A model generated the notes under the pieces. That model was not told the DNA's origin. It searched no databases and saw nothing but the letters and a program-made list of their open reading frames with translations. From positions 62,001-126,000 of the forward strand of contig VENA01000009.1 in assembly GCA_009711785.1 (NCBI GenBank): a stretch of 64,000 nt of DNA. Direction: 5' to 3'. Below, one piece after another: positions 18,544 to 27,939 of this stretch (the first letter of the stretch is position 1; the number at the start of each line of letters is the position of its first letter). A program made the translations under genes and the position numbers. The DNA is from Bacillota bacterium. Lineage in GTDB: Bacteria > Bacillota > Clostridia > Tissierellales > MES13.

Positions 18544-20525
18544 AGCGTTTAAAATTAAAAAATTTCAGACAATACAAAGGAGATAATGAGATAAATTTTT
18601 CTACTGATAAAGACAAAAATGTTACAGTGATTTTAGGGAAAAACACAAGTGGTAAAACTACTCTTGTGCAAGCTTTTACTTGGGTTTTATATGGAGTTAC
18701 TAATTTTAAAACCAAAGATTTTCTTCTTAATTTAGAAGTAGCTAACAAACTTAAAAATAACGAAATCGCAAGTGTAGAAGGCACTGTTGAATTAATACAT
18801 GATGGAATTAAATATACTATTTCAAGGAAGCAAGATTATAAATGTTATACAACAAACGAAGTAAAGGCTCTACAGTCTCATTTACATATTCAATATAAAG
18901 ATAAAAATGGTCAAACTAAATTTATAAAAAATGATTTGAATGATACTATAAATAAGATATTACCAGAAGATTTGTCTTCACATTTTTTCTTTAATGGAGA
19001 AAGAATAGCTAATCTAGGTAACAACGACAGAAATGGGAAAAAAGATTTGGCTCAAGCAGTTAAGGGAGTGTTAGGTTTAAATACTTTATCAAAGTCTATT
19101 GATCATTTATCAAAAGGGTATAAACATAGTGTAATTTCTAGATTAAAGAATAGTATAGATGATGAAGGTAATAAAGAATTAAAAAGATTACAAGATAAAT
19201 ATAAATCAATTGAGAAAGAATTAGGTGATATGAAGGAAAGATTAGAAAAACGTAAAGATGTTATACAATATTATAAAAAACAAAAAGAACGTTTAGAAAA
19301 AGTTATTTTAGATAACAAAGCAACTGAACATATACAAGAAAAAATAAATACAAATGAAAAGGAGATTAAAATCAAAGAAGAAAATCTAGAAAATATAAAA
19401 AAAGATATAGTAAAAGAATTTTCGAATAAAGCACCAATGTATTTTATGCAACCTTTGTTAATGAGAGTTATGAAACTTTTAGAAGAAAATAAAGAATTAG
19501 ATAAGGGTATACCTGAAATGCATGCTGATTCTATAGATCATATAATAAAAAGAGGAAAGTGTATTTGTGGAACTAAAATTGAAAAAAGTTCAAATGAATA
19601 TTTAAATCTAATGGAACAAAAAAAGAATTTGCCTCCTCATTCTATAGGTACAGAAATTAAATTATTTGCAAATAATGCTTCACACTATCAGAATATAGCT
19701 GAAGAGTTTTATGATAGTATTGATAATGAATATAAGTCTTTTAGAAAAGTAAAAATAGAAATTTCAAATCTAGAGTCTGAAATTGAAAATGATTCTAAAA
19801 AGATCGAAAACGATATAAACGTAAAACAAAAGCAAAAGGAAAAAAAAGAAATAAATAAAGAAATAGAAGAACTAGAGGAAGAGAAAGATGAATTAATAGC
19901 GGAAATTAGCAAATTAGAAAATGATATTAAGAGAGTAGATAATAAAATTTCTAGCTTAGCTTTTGCTTCGAAAAAGAATCAGCATATTAAACAATGTTTA
20001 GAATATGCCGAATATATATCTAATAAATTACAAAACCATTATAAATCTAAAGAAATAGAAATAAAAAACAAACTAGAGAATAGAGTTAATGAAATATTTA
20101 ATAAAATGTATCATGGCAATAGAAGTATTATATTAGAGGATAATTATAAATATAAATTAGAAACTCCTGAACTTAAGAGTGATTTCCAGTCAAAGGCTGA
20201 TGCATCTGCAGGATTAGAGACTGTAACAAGCTTTGCTTTTATTTCAGGGATAGTTGATTTAGCAAGAGAAAAAATGTCAGATAATGGACATATTGAAGTG
20301 AAATCAGAACCATATCCTTTGGTTATGGATGCACCTTTTTCTAACGCTGATGATAATCATATAGAAAATGTTTCAAATATTTTACCTAATGTTGCTGAGC
20401 AAGTAATAATGTTTATTATGCATAAGGATTGGAATTATGCTAAAAATGTACTGAACTCTAAGTATAACCAAATGTATCAATTAAATAAAAAAAGGGAAAC
20501 ACTTACTATAATAGAGGAGTGGTAA
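18534..20525 (+). CDS. DndD-like SMC/RecN-type AAA ATPase with zinc-hook-like centre
   Basis: A 663-residue SMC-like ATPase. The N-terminus LLKRLKLKNFRQYKG is typical of RecF/SbcC/DndD proteins, with Walker A GKNTSGKTT (35-43). Two long coiled coils (about 200-300 and 400-500) flank a CxC turn, CIC (343-345), where Rad50-type hooks have CxxC. The ABC signature-like SAGLETVTS and Walker B YPLVMDAPFSNADD (D599) are near the end. It probably couples ATP hydrolysis to DNA handling in the SspFGH-type part of the island. GAGGAGGTGAAGAA before the ATG is a strong ribosome binding site. It ends 2 bp before the last gene. Confidence 0.72.
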   Translation: MLLKRLKLKNFRQYKGDNEINFSTDKDKNVTVILGKNTSGKTTLVQAFTWVLYGVTNFKTKDFLLNLEVANKLKNNEIASVEGTVELIHDGIKYTISRKQDYKCYTTNEVKALQSHLHIQYKDKNGQTKFIKNDLNDTINKILPEDLSSHFFFNGERIANLGNNDRNGKKDLAQAVKGVLGLNTLSKSIDHLSKGYKHSVISRLKNSIDDEGNKELKRLQDKYKSIEKELGDMKERLEKRKDVIQYYKKQKERLEKVILDNKATEHIQEKINTNEKEIKIKEENLENIKKDIVKEFSNKAPMYFMQPLLMRVMKLLEENKELDKGIPEMHADSIDHIIKRGKCICGTKIEKSSNEYLNLMEQKKNLPPHSIGTEIKLFANNASHYQNIAEEFYDSIDNEYKSFRKVKIEISNLESEIENDSKKIENDINVKQKQKEKKEINKEIEELEEEKDELIAEISKLENDIKRVDNKISSLAFASKKNQHIKQCLEYAEYISNKLQNHYKSKEIEIKNKLENRVNEIFNKMYHGNRSIILEDNYKYKLETPELKSDFQSKADASAGLETVTSFAFISGIVDLAREKMSDNGHIEVKSEPYPLVMDAPFSNADDNHIENVSNILPNVAEQVIMFIMHKDWNYAKNVLNSKYNQMYQLNKKRETLTIIEEW

Positions 20526-20527
20526 TT

Positions 20528-21025
20528 TTGTTTAATAAAGAATATTCTTTTAGAGGGAAACATGCACAATATGTTATAGATTTAGTAAGAAATACAGGAC
20601 TATTTGAAAGAAATATTGATGTATATATACTAGCTCCTATTATTGGGTTATATTATGGAGAAACTGGAACTCCAGATAGTGGAGAAAAAACCACTAAAAT
20701 TTTTACAAGTGTTTTATTAAAAGAACAGAAAAAGTTAAAATTTATATTTAGATTAGTTGTGTTATTACATAATGAAGAAAAATTATCTTCACAAGATAGG
20801 ATTAACAAAGCCTTTAAATTAACTAATGAAAGTGAGAGTAAAAATATTTATGAATCTTATGTTCTTGGCGGGGTTGAATATCTACACAGGAGATTATTAG
20901 GAGATGGACTAGAAGATGAAGAATTTATTAACAATATATATGAATTTGTAGATGATTTTAATAATGACTTGATTAATAGGGGCTCTAGTGAAAGTTTAAT
21001 GGAAATATTAAGTAAATATGCATAA
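20528..21025 (+). CDS. Small last protein of the phosphorothioation island (possible SspH-like)
   Basis: A 165-residue soluble, mainly helical protein with FRGKHAQYVIDLV, IDVYILAPIIGLYYG and IFRLVVLLHNEE. The TTG at 20528 is chosen because GAGGAG ends 8 bp upstream; a GTG at 20519 has no such site. Its length and position last in the operon suggest the small partner of the DndD-like ATPase. The short helices faintly recall DndE, but the fit is poor and no catalytic motif is evident. The gene lies in the operon beyond doubt; the function is unknown. Confidence 0.6.
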   Translation: MFNKEYSFRGKHAQYVIDLVRNTGLFERNIDVYILAPIIGLYYGETGTPDSGEKTTKIFTSVLLKEQKKLKFIFRLVVLLHNEEKLSSQDRINKAFKLTNESESKNIYESYVLGGVEYLHRRLLGDGLEDEEFINNIYEFVDDFNNDLINRGSSESLMEILSKYA

Positions 21026-21487
21026 TTCGCTTAGATCTAAAGTATTTAGACGAAATTCTACTGAAAAAATTTTTTATAGCTAATTAAGGTTAGTAACTTT
21101 TATAGAAAAATAAAGAGATGTTTAGTAAAAATCTCAAGATATTTACTATGATTATGTTAATTAATACATATTAACTATGTTGAAAATTAAGGAGAGTAAA
21201 GATTCTTTATGTTTATTCATAGAGAATCTTTTTTATTAGAGATAAATTACTATATTTATATTAATAATATTATGTAGTATATCCAGTTTAAAATACTAAT
21301 ACTTTAAAATTAATAAGTTAAATTATGAAAATAAAAATGTTGAAATATTTACACAATTAATATCATTATTACATTAAATATGATAAAATATGATACAAAT
21401 AGATAATATTAGAAGTTTTTATACATATAAACAAAGGTTAAAGACTAAATAGTGTGTAATAAATAACTGTTTTTGGTAGGTGAGTCT
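21026..21487 (+). other. Intergenic region, 462 bp
   Basis: It holds the terminator at 21198-21235 and AT-rich sequence. A run TATGATAAAATATGATA at about 21379 may be the promoter region of the GGDEF gene. No ORF, riboswitch or repeat was recognised. Confidence 0.5.
21198..21235 (+). terminator. Terminator after the defence island
   Basis: AAAGATTCT (21198-21206) pairs with AGAATCTTT (21223-21231) and is followed by T residues. Confidence 0.75.
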
Positions 21488-22942
21488 ATGAAATTGGGAA
21501 ATAAACTTATACTTTCTATGTTACTATACTTTGTAATTGGGATTACTTCTTTAAATTATATTACTGATATAGTAGTAATGAAAAGTTATTCTAAACTAGA
21601 AAAGGATAATCTATATCTAGAAGGGGAAAGGGTACGTAATATATTTTCTGATACTATTAAGAGATTAGAGGATTTGACAAAGGACTGGGCATACTGGGAT
21701 GATACATATGAATTTTTATATAATAAAAATGGAGATTTTTCAGATAGAAATCTTGTAGTTTCTACCTTTAAAGAGGTTAATATGAATTATGCAATTATAT
21801 ATGATGATCATGGACAAGCAATATTAGATTATAGATATGATGAAAACGATAAAAAGATAAAGAAAGTTAAAAAGTCAGTTATTGATGAGTTATGGAAATA
21901 TAAAAATAAAGATGGACTTATATATGTAGATGGTAATGTACTTGCAATAAGTTCAAGAGAAATAACAGATACAAATAAGAAAGAAAAGCCAGAGGGTTTA
22001 TTAGTTTTTGGATATGACTTTGATAAAGAAATTGTTAATAACTTAAAGGATAAATTAAAAACTGATATTGATGTTGACTTTAATGAATCATCTTTTAATT
22101 CAGATATAGATATAAAAACATATAATGATAGTAGTATTGCTTCTTTTAAAATTCCCTATCTAAATGTTAATAAAGCGATGGAAGTAAAAATAAACATACC
22201 AAATAAAATTACAAATCTCGGTAAAAAAACAACAACAGAATTTATATGGCTTACTACTGCAATGTTTTTAATTTTTACATTCATTTTATTTTTAATACTT
22301 AGATTTGTTATAATCAATAGATTATTCAAATTAAGAAAAGGTACCCATGAAATAACTAATAGTAAGGATTTAAGCAAACGACTTAATATAAAGGGTAATG
22401 ATGAGGTTTCAGACCTTAAAGATGATATTAACTTTATGCTTGAAAAAATAGAGAGTATAAATCAAGAGCTTACAGAATATGCAACCTTTGATATGTTAAC
22501 TGGAGTATTAAATCGAAGAGCAGGGTTAAAGATACTTAAAAAATATATGTTTATAGCTAAAGAAAAAGGAACCCCTTTAACTATAGCATATATTGATGTT
22601 AATAATTTAAAAATTGTTAATGATAAAGGTAGTCATCAATTAGGAGATAGGTTACTTACTGATGTTGTAGATATTATTAGTTCTAACATCCGTAATACAG
22701 ATAAAATATGTAGATTAGGGGGAGATGAGTTTTTAATAATATTTCCAAATAGTGATTATATTAAGGTGGATAAAATATTTAATAGGATACAAAATGTGCT
22801 TGAAAAAATAAATAAATCCTCTAATAAACCCTATAAAATAGCTATAAGTAAAGGTATTGTAGAATACGATAAAGATATGGATATAGATCATTTTATAGAT
22901 CTTGCAGATAAGTATATGTATGAAGAAAAAAAGAATAAATAA
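21488..22942 (+). CDS. Membrane diguanylate cyclase with CHASE4, HAMP and GGDEF domains
   Basis: A 484-residue protein that would make cyclic di-GMP. It has two membrane segments (about 5-25 and 253-280). The extracellular part carries a CHASE4-like sensor, recognised by LTKDWAYWDDTYEFL. HAMP (RLFKLRKGTHEITNSKDL) links to a GGDEF domain with intact GGDEF at 411-415. An RxxD product-inhibition site (RNTD) is placed the usual 5 residues before it. ATG 21488 follows GGTAGGTGAG; an upstream TTG is less likely. It faces the next gene, a histidine kinase, but a terminator separates them. Confidence 0.88.
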   Translation: MKLGNKLILSMLLYFVIGITSLNYITDIVVMKSYSKLEKDNLYLEGERVRNIFSDTIKRLEDLTKDWAYWDDTYEFLYNKNGDFSDRNLVVSTFKEVNMNYAIIYDDHGQAILDYRYDENDKKIKKVKKSVIDELWKYKNKDGLIYVDGNVLAISSREITDTNKKEKPEGLLVFGYDFDKEIVNNLKDKLKTDIDVDFNESSFNSDIDIKTYNDSSIASFKIPYLNVNKAMEVKINIPNKITNLGKKTTTEFIWLTTAMFLIFTFILFLILRFVIINRLFKLRKGTHEITNSKDLSKRLNIKGNDEVSDLKDDINFMLEKIESINQELTEYATFDMLTGVLNRRAGLKILKKYMFIAKEKGTPLTIAYIDVNNLKIVNDKGSHQLGDRLLTDVVDIISSNIRNTDKICRLGGDEFLIIFPNSDYIKVDKIFNRIQNVLEKINKSSNKPYKIAISKGIVEYDKDMDIDHFIDLADKYMYEEKKNK

Positions 22943-22948
22943 AATTTT

Positions 22949-22983
22949 AACTGTAAGGATGTAATCATTCTTACAGTTTTTTT
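22949..22983 (+). terminator. Terminator after diguanylate cyclase
   Basis: AACTGTAAG (22949-22957) pairs with CTTACAGTT (22970-22978), followed by T residues. Confidence 0.85.
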
Positions 22984-23117
22984 AATGAAAAAAGTAGAAT
23001 TTACTAAAGGCCACTACATATATTAGGAAAATATTTAAAAAATGTAAAAAATACAATATTATATAAAGGATAATAGAAAAATATGTAGAATAATTTCTAT
23101 AATAGAGGTGGTTCATT

Positions 23118-24746
23118 ATGGTAAATGAAATACTAAAAAAAATAATGGGAATTGATTATTATAGATTATCTAAAGAAGATAAAGAACAAATAAAAAAAGA
23201 ACAATTAGAAATGAATATATCTAGACTAAGGTTTTTTTATCCTTTTTTATTAATTATTAATTTAATTCTTTTATTTATCGACATATTTAAATTTAAACCA
23301 TTATGGTATAGTACAGTTGGTTATAGAAATCTATACTATTTTCATATAATTATAATACTTGGTCTTTTATATTTTATAATAGCATTAAATTTTAAGAAAA
23401 GATTAAATAAGTATAGTATTAAAAGAAAGAAATTAATAAGTTTAGGATCTATATTATATATTCTATTATGGTGTTCTTTACTATCTATAAATGCACAATT
23501 AACCCACGGGCAAATATCTGCATATATTATAGGTGCTTTAACTATTTCAGCATCTATTTTAATAACCCCACTTTTAAATTTAATTATATATTTAATACCC
23601 CATATAATATTTACTATAGGAATAATTAGTATTAATACTAACTTAAATCAATTAAGTGGTAATATAGTTAATTCTACTTTTTTAATTGCTTTAACAATAG
23701 TAATAGCTAATATGAATTTTACAAACCATGTAAATGATTATATAAATAAAAAAATAATAAAAACTAAGAAATTGGAATTAGAAAATTCCCATAAAAATCT
23801 AGAAAAGGCATTAGAAAAGCGAACTGAAGAACTAAATAAAATGAATGAGGATTTAATAAAAGAAATAAAGAAAAGATATGATTCTGAGGTTAGAAGTATT
23901 AAAGAAAAACTTAGATATGAAAGAGAAAAAGAAAAACTTAATGAAAAGATTAAATATGAAGAGATAAGAGCTCAGTTTTTTGCAAATATATCCCATGAAT
24001 TCAAAACACCTTTAAACGTTATATTTAGTGCTCAACAAATGATAGATTTACTTATTAAAAATGACTTAAAAAACAATGAAGATAAGATAAATAAATATGT
24101 AAAAACAATTAAACAAAATTGCTATAGGTTAATCCGTTTAATAGGTAACTTGATAGATATAACAAAAATAGATACGGGAGTATATGAATTTAAACCTAAA
24201 AATATAGATATAGTAAGAATAGTTAAGGATATTACTTTTTCTGTAATTGATTATATTGAAGATAAAAATATAAGTGTAAATTTTAATTCAACTATTAATA
24301 GAAAGACTATTGCCTGTGATCCAGATAAAATTGAAAGGATTTTACTTAATTTAATCTCAAATGCTATTAAATTTACACCTGAATGTGGAAAAATATATAT
24401 AAATGTTTATGATAGTAAAGATTCAGTTTATATTAGTATAAAAGATTCTGGTATGGGCATACCTAAAGATATGCAAAAGCTAATCTTTGATAGATTTGTA
24501 CAAGTTGATAAAACAACAAAAAGGGCCAGAGAGGGAAGTGGTATAGGTCTTTCATTAGTTAAATCTTTAGTTGAAATGCATAGTGGAGAGATTAAGCTTA
24601 TTAGTGAAAAGGATAATGGTAGTGAGTTTATTATACGTTTACCTAGTAAGGTTATCAATACTAAAGAAATTAAGGATGAAGTAGCAGTCACGTCCCAGGA
24701 AAAAGTAGAGAAAATAAATGTTGAATTCTCAGATATATATTTTTAA
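23118..24746 (+). CDS. Membrane sensor histidine kinase
   Basis: A 542-residue kinase. Residues 35-205 contain about six membrane helices, followed by a coiled coil rich in K and E. The HisKA motif FANISHEFKTPLNVIFSA has phosphorylated H293. The ATP-binding domain shows the N box LLNLISNAIKFTP, G1 DSGMGIP and G2 GSGIGLSLVKSLVEMH. No response regulator lies next to it, so it is an orphan kinase whose partner and signal are unknown. GAGGTGGTTCATT precedes the ATG. Confidence 0.88.
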   Translation: MVNEILKKIMGIDYYRLSKEDKEQIKKEQLEMNISRLRFFYPFLLIINLILLFIDIFKFKPLWYSTVGYRNLYYFHIIIILGLLYFIIALNFKKRLNKYSIKRKKLISLGSILYILLWCSLLSINAQLTHGQISAYIIGALTISASILITPLLNLIIYLIPHIIFTIGIISINTNLNQLSGNIVNSTFLIALTIVIANMNFTNHVNDYINKKIIKTKKLELENSHKNLEKALEKRTEELNKMNEDLIKEIKKRYDSEVRSIKEKLRYEREKEKLNEKIKYEEIRAQFFANISHEFKTPLNVIFSAQQMIDLLIKNDLKNNEDKINKYVKTIKQNCYRLIRLIGNLIDITKIDTGVYEFKPKNIDIVRIVKDITFSVIDYIEDKNISVNFNSTINRKTIACDPDKIERILLNLISNAIKFTPECGKIYINVYDSKDSVYISIKDSGMGIPKDMQKLIFDRFVQVDKTTKRAREGSGIGLSLVKSLVEMHSGEIKLISEKDNGSEFIIRLPSKVINTKEIKDEVAVTSQEKVEKINVEFSDIYF

Positions 24747-24884
24747 AACATTAAACTAATTAAACTATATAAAAAAGTGATTAACCTTACTATTAATCCA
24801 TTGGCACCACATGTTAAAGATGTAAGTGACCGTTTTTTTTTATAATAAATGTTTATTAGTGATAAATTTATATTTGTAATTATT

Positions 24885-24908
24885 ATAGCCAATATGGCTA
24901 TTTTTTTT
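24885..24908 (+). terminator. Terminator in the gap after the histidine kinase
   Basis: ATAGCCA and TGGCTAT form a short stem, followed by eight T residues (24901-24908). Confidence 0.75.
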
Positions 24909-25019
24909 ATAAAAAAAGTTTAAAGTAATAATTTATGCTTGAAATTAAATGAACAAAAAGGTATAATGTTTATAATAAAACAAACAAAAACAAATAAAGT
25001 TTAAAACAGGAGGGGTAAA

Positions 25020-25289
25020 ATGGGGAGACTTGAAAATTTTTTAGATGAAAAGGAAAGAGTAAAACAATGGCCTGCAAAACATAGCTTAAAGATAGAGGTT
25101 GTAAAATATATAGCTTCTAAATTTGAAGAAGACATAGTCTATACTGAAAAGGAAGTTAATGAAATAATTAATCAGTGGCATACCTATGGGGATTACTTTA
25201 TGCTTAGAAGAGCTATGATAGAATACAAGCTAATGGATCGTAAAAAGGATGGGTCAAAGTATTGGAAACTGGAGGATGAAAATGAATAA
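25020..25289 (+). CDS. DUF2087 small DNA-binding-like protein
   Basis: An 89-residue protein matching DUF2087: YTEKEVNEIINQWHTYGDYFMLRRAMIEYKLMDRK, then GSKYWKL. This domain, often found at the end of regulators, has a winged-helix-like pattern and may bind nucleic acid. It overlaps the following GNAT gene by 8 bp, so the pair is probably coupled. AGGAGGGGTAAA lies before the ATG. Confidence 0.8.
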   Translation: MGRLENFLDEKERVKQWPAKHSLKIEVVKYIASKFEEDIVYTEKEVNEIINQWHTYGDYFMLRRAMIEYKLMDRKKDGSKYWKLEDENE

Positions 25290-25848
25290 AGTTGACTTAA
25301 GATTATTATCTGAATATGGAGAAACTAAAAACTTAATTATAAAGAATTCAGAAATAGAAGAATGTAGAGATTTACAGGATATATGTGAATTATGGAATAA
25401 AGATGATAAGGAGTATATAGAAGGGCATAAATTTAAAGAAAACTATATTGAAAAATGTATTAAAGAAGGGGATTTGCCTCCTATTAAGGATGCAAAGGTT
25501 GAGTTTTATAAAATAAAATCTATTTATTTAAAGGACGAGAAAAAAATAATAGGATTTTTAGATGCATATCATGGATATCCTTCATTGAATTCTTTTTTTA
25601 TAAGTACATTTGTAATAAGTCCTAAATATCAAAAGAATGGATATGCACAGGAAGTAATTGAATATATTTCAAATGAGGTTAAAAATTTAGATTATGAAAG
25701 GATTTGTATAGGAGTATATTTAAAGAATTGGAAGGCACTTAGGTTTTGGACTAAAGCAGGATTTGATAAGATATTAGGTATATATGGAGATAAAAATTAT
25801 AGTGAAAATACATATGCTTTTATAGGTTTAGAAAAAAGGTTAGTTTAA
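25282..25848 (+). CDS. GNAT family acetyltransferase
   Basis: A 188-residue GNAT protein with the motif-A region KYQKNGYAQEVIEYIS and the C-terminal NWKALRFWTKAGFDKI. ATG 25282 follows GGAGG at 25271-25275. It overlaps the end of the DUF2087 gene. The substrate is unknown. The acetyl-CoA loop is QKNGYA rather than the usual QxxGxG, still compatible with binding. Confidence 0.82.
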   Translation: MNKVDLRLLSEYGETKNLIIKNSEIEECRDLQDICELWNKDDKEYIEGHKFKENYIEKCIKEGDLPPIKDAKVEFYKIKSIYLKDEKKIIGFLDAYHGYPSLNSFFISTFVISPKYQKNGYAQEVIEYISNEVKNLDYERICIGVYLKNWKALRFWTKAGFDKILGIYGDKNYSENTYAFIGLEKRLV

Positions 25849-25851
25849 GAT

Positions 25852-25890
25852 AAAAAAGAGATAAACGTCTAAGACGCGTATCTCTTTTTT
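25852..25890. terminator. Bidirectional terminator between convergent genes
   Basis: AAAAAGAGATA pairs with TATCTCTTTTT around an inner CGTC/GACG stem. It has A and T tracts on its two sides, so it serves both strands. Confidence 0.85.
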
Positions 25891-25893
25891 ATA

Positions 25894-26931
25894 TTAAATC
25901 CATGTATAGTTTAAAATGATATATAAAAGATAGATACTAAAGAGTAGAAGACCTTCTTTTTTAGTAATCTCCTCATTTTCACCCCTTGAAAATAATCTAA
26001 AGGAAATTAGGATAATTAACATTGTTGGAATTTGCAGTTTGTAAAAATTAACTGGAACATTAAGTCCACCTTTAGTTACTAAAGCAGCACCTCCAACTAC
26101 AAATAATACATTTAATATATCAGCACCTACAATATTACCAACAGCAAGCTCTCCATGGCCTTTTTTCACTGCAGTAATAGCAGTTACTAACTCAGGCAAA
26201 CTAGTTCCAAAGGCAATTAATGTTGCAGCAATAATACTTTCAGGAATCCCTATACGAATTGCTGTAATCTCAACAGTTGGTATTAAAAGTTTTGATGATC
26301 CTATAACTAAAACTATACCTAAAATTAGTTTTAAAATTTGAGTTAAAGGATTTTTATCTTCCATTAAAATATCTTCACCATAGGCAATTTCTTCACTAGT
26401 TTCTATATCTTTAGATCCTTTTAAGTTTTTACTCCATTTAATAGACATATAAATATAAGTTATTAATAGTCCAATAAAAATTAAGCCTATCCATTGACTA
26501 ATATTTCCGGTATTTCCCCTAGATAGAAAGGGAAGACTCACAACAGCTAGTAATATACCAGCCCATACTTGAATTTTACCTTGTCGATTAACAATGCTTT
26601 CATCCACTGGTAATTTCCCAATAAGTGCAGCTAAACCGATAATAAGACCTGTATCTGCTATAACAGAACCAATAGCATTACCTAAAGCTAAGTCAGGATT
26701 TCCATTAACTGCTGCTAAAACAGATACACTAGCCTCAGGAAGGGTAGTTCCTAAAGAGACAATTGTTGCACCGATAATAGTTTTAGATATACCTAAGTTT
26801 AAAGAAAGATTAACAGCTTCATCTACTAAGATATCTGCTCCTTTACTTATGGTATATAAGGTAATAGCACCAATTAAAATTAATAACCAAGTTGGAAATG
26901 ATTCTAAATAACTGCAAATAAGTACTTCCAT
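25894..26931 (-). CDS. CaCA-family cation exchanger (Ca2+/Na+ antiporter, YrbG-like)
   Basis: A 345-residue membrane protein with about 10 helices and two inverted alpha-repeats: GATIVSLGTTLPEASVS with NAIGSVIADTG, and AATLIAFGTSLPELVTA with NIVGADILNVLF. These repeats form the ion-binding centre of the CaCA superfamily, which moves Ca2+ or other divalent cations against Na+ or H+. The upstream leader looks like a manganese-sensing yybP-ykoY riboswitch with a terminator, so Mn2+ export or Mn/Ca handling is plausible. GGGGGC before the ATG is a good site. Confidence 0.85.
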   Translation of the reverse strand: MEVLICSYLESFPTWLLILIGAITLYTISKGADILVDEAVNLSLNLGISKTIIGATIVSLGTTLPEASVSVLAAVNGNPDLALGNAIGSVIADTGLIIGLAALIGKLPVDESIVNRQGKIQVWAGILLAVVSLPFLSRGNTGNISQWIGLIFIGLLITYIYMSIKWSKNLKGSKDIETSEEIAYGEDILMEDKNPLTQILKLILGIVLVIGSSKLLIPTVEITAIRIGIPESIIAATLIAFGTSLPELVTAITAVKKGHGELAVGNIVGADILNVLFVVGGAALVTKGGLNVPVNFYKLQIPTMLIILISFRLFSRGENEEITKKEGLLLFSIYLLYIILNYTWI

Positions 26932-26969
26932 AAAAAGCCCCCTTTAATTTGATAAAAAACTAATTAAAA

Positions 26970-27027
26970 TAAAAAAACTCTACAGTGAATATAAGTTAAT
27001 GAACTTAACTTATATTCACTGTAGAGT
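26970..27027 (-). terminator. Riboswitch expression-platform terminator
   Basis: On the - strand, two 21-bp arms (27007-27027 and 26977-26997) are perfectly complementary around a 9-nt loop and are followed by seven U. It would stop transcription before the exchanger gene unless the riboswitch blocks it. Confidence 0.85.
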
Positions 27028-27118
27028 CTCACTAGACACATTGCCATTGAAGCCGGGAAAATATTTTTTCCGAAATGACGACTTCAATCCCTTTTTAAGG
27101 TTAGTTACTCCCTCTTTA
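27022..27118 (-). ncRNA. Probable yybP-ykoY (manganese) riboswitch
   Basis: Read on the - strand it begins AGAGGGAGTAACTAACC, then shows CGTCATTTCGGAAA, CCCGGCTTCAATGGCAATG and ends TAGTGAGACTC. The conserved GGGGAGUA-like start, the CGUCA segment and the GAGAC end recall the yybP-ykoY family that senses Mn2+. The adjacent terminator and cation exchanger fit. This is a match by eye; a covariance model search would settle it. Confidence 0.62.
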
Positions 27119-27269
27119 TATATAGTATAGATAAAAAAGATGAGTTTGTCAATTAATTACAGCAAAGTATTTTTCTATATTTAGAAAGGAAGTAACTGTT
27201 TTTTATAGAATTTATTATTGTCAATTACTCTAAGTAATATATTATAATATATTTAGAAAGAGGGGTATT

Positions 27270-27755
27270 ATGAAAGGGAAAAATTATTTTTATGAAGTAC
27301 AAAAACCATCTAAAAATTTAATGGGAATCTTTTTAACTACTTTTGTTATAAGTATAATATTAGTAGGGATAAATAGATTCTTTATTAATAATAAAGAGTT
27401 TTATTTTTATTTATTACCATTTATAATAGTCTCAGGAATATTTTCTTATTTATCTATTTCTTTATCTTTTATAATAAAGATAACTTCTAAAGGTATATAT
27501 TATAGATTAACACCCTTTCATTTTATAAGTAGATATATTCCTTTTAATGAAATTGAAAATATTAAAGTCGGAAAATTAAATGCAAAATTTAAATATAAAG
27601 GATTTAAAATTAAAAAGAATTATAAAAATAGTTTATATCTTTTAGGTGGATATAATGTTTTTACAATCGAAAAGAAAAATGGTCATATTTTAACCTTTAG
27701 TACTAAGAGAAGGGATGAATTAAATGAATTTTTAGACAAAATTAAAATAACTTAA
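27270..27755 (+). CDS. Membrane protein with C-terminal bacterial PH-like domain
   Basis: A 161-residue protein. Two hydrophobic helices (about 18-37 and 46-70) are followed by a beta-rich domain, IKITSKGIYYRLTPFH, IPFNEIENIKVG and LTFSTKRRDELNEFLDKI, which fits bacterial PH-domain proteins. AGAGGGGTATT before the ATG is a good site. The function is unknown. Confidence 0.65.
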   Translation: MKGKNYFYEVQKPSKNLMGIFLTTFVISIILVGINRFFINNKEFYFYLLPFIIVSGIFSYLSISLSFIIKITSKGIYYRLTPFHFISRYIPFNEIENIKVGKLNAKFKYKGFKIKKNYKNSLYLLGGYNVFTIEKKNGHILTFSTKRRDELNEFLDKIKIT

Positions 27756-27939
27756 GGGATGATACTTTGAGCTCCTAAATGTTAAAGGTTAGTTAAACTC
27801 AAAGGAAAAAGTAATAATACCTTTAAAAATGGTAGTTAAATTTTCATTAGTATTAAGGCTTAATACTAATAAAAAATTAAATAAAACAAAAGCTAATAAA
27901 GCCTATAAAAAGGGATAAAAATTTTAAAAAGGTGATATT

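Noticed and set aside
21026-21487. Possible cyclic di-GMP riboswitch before the diguanylate cyclase
   Set aside because: No conserved GEMM-type core sequence was found; only AT-rich sequence and a terminator.
26594-26911. A 105-residue + strand frame inside the exchanger gene
   Set aside because: It is antisense to conserved alpha-repeat coding sequence and matches no family.
27847-27869. A 9-bp stem TTAGTATTA/TAATACTAA upstream of nagZ
   Set aside because: No U run follows on either strand, so terminator function is not supported.
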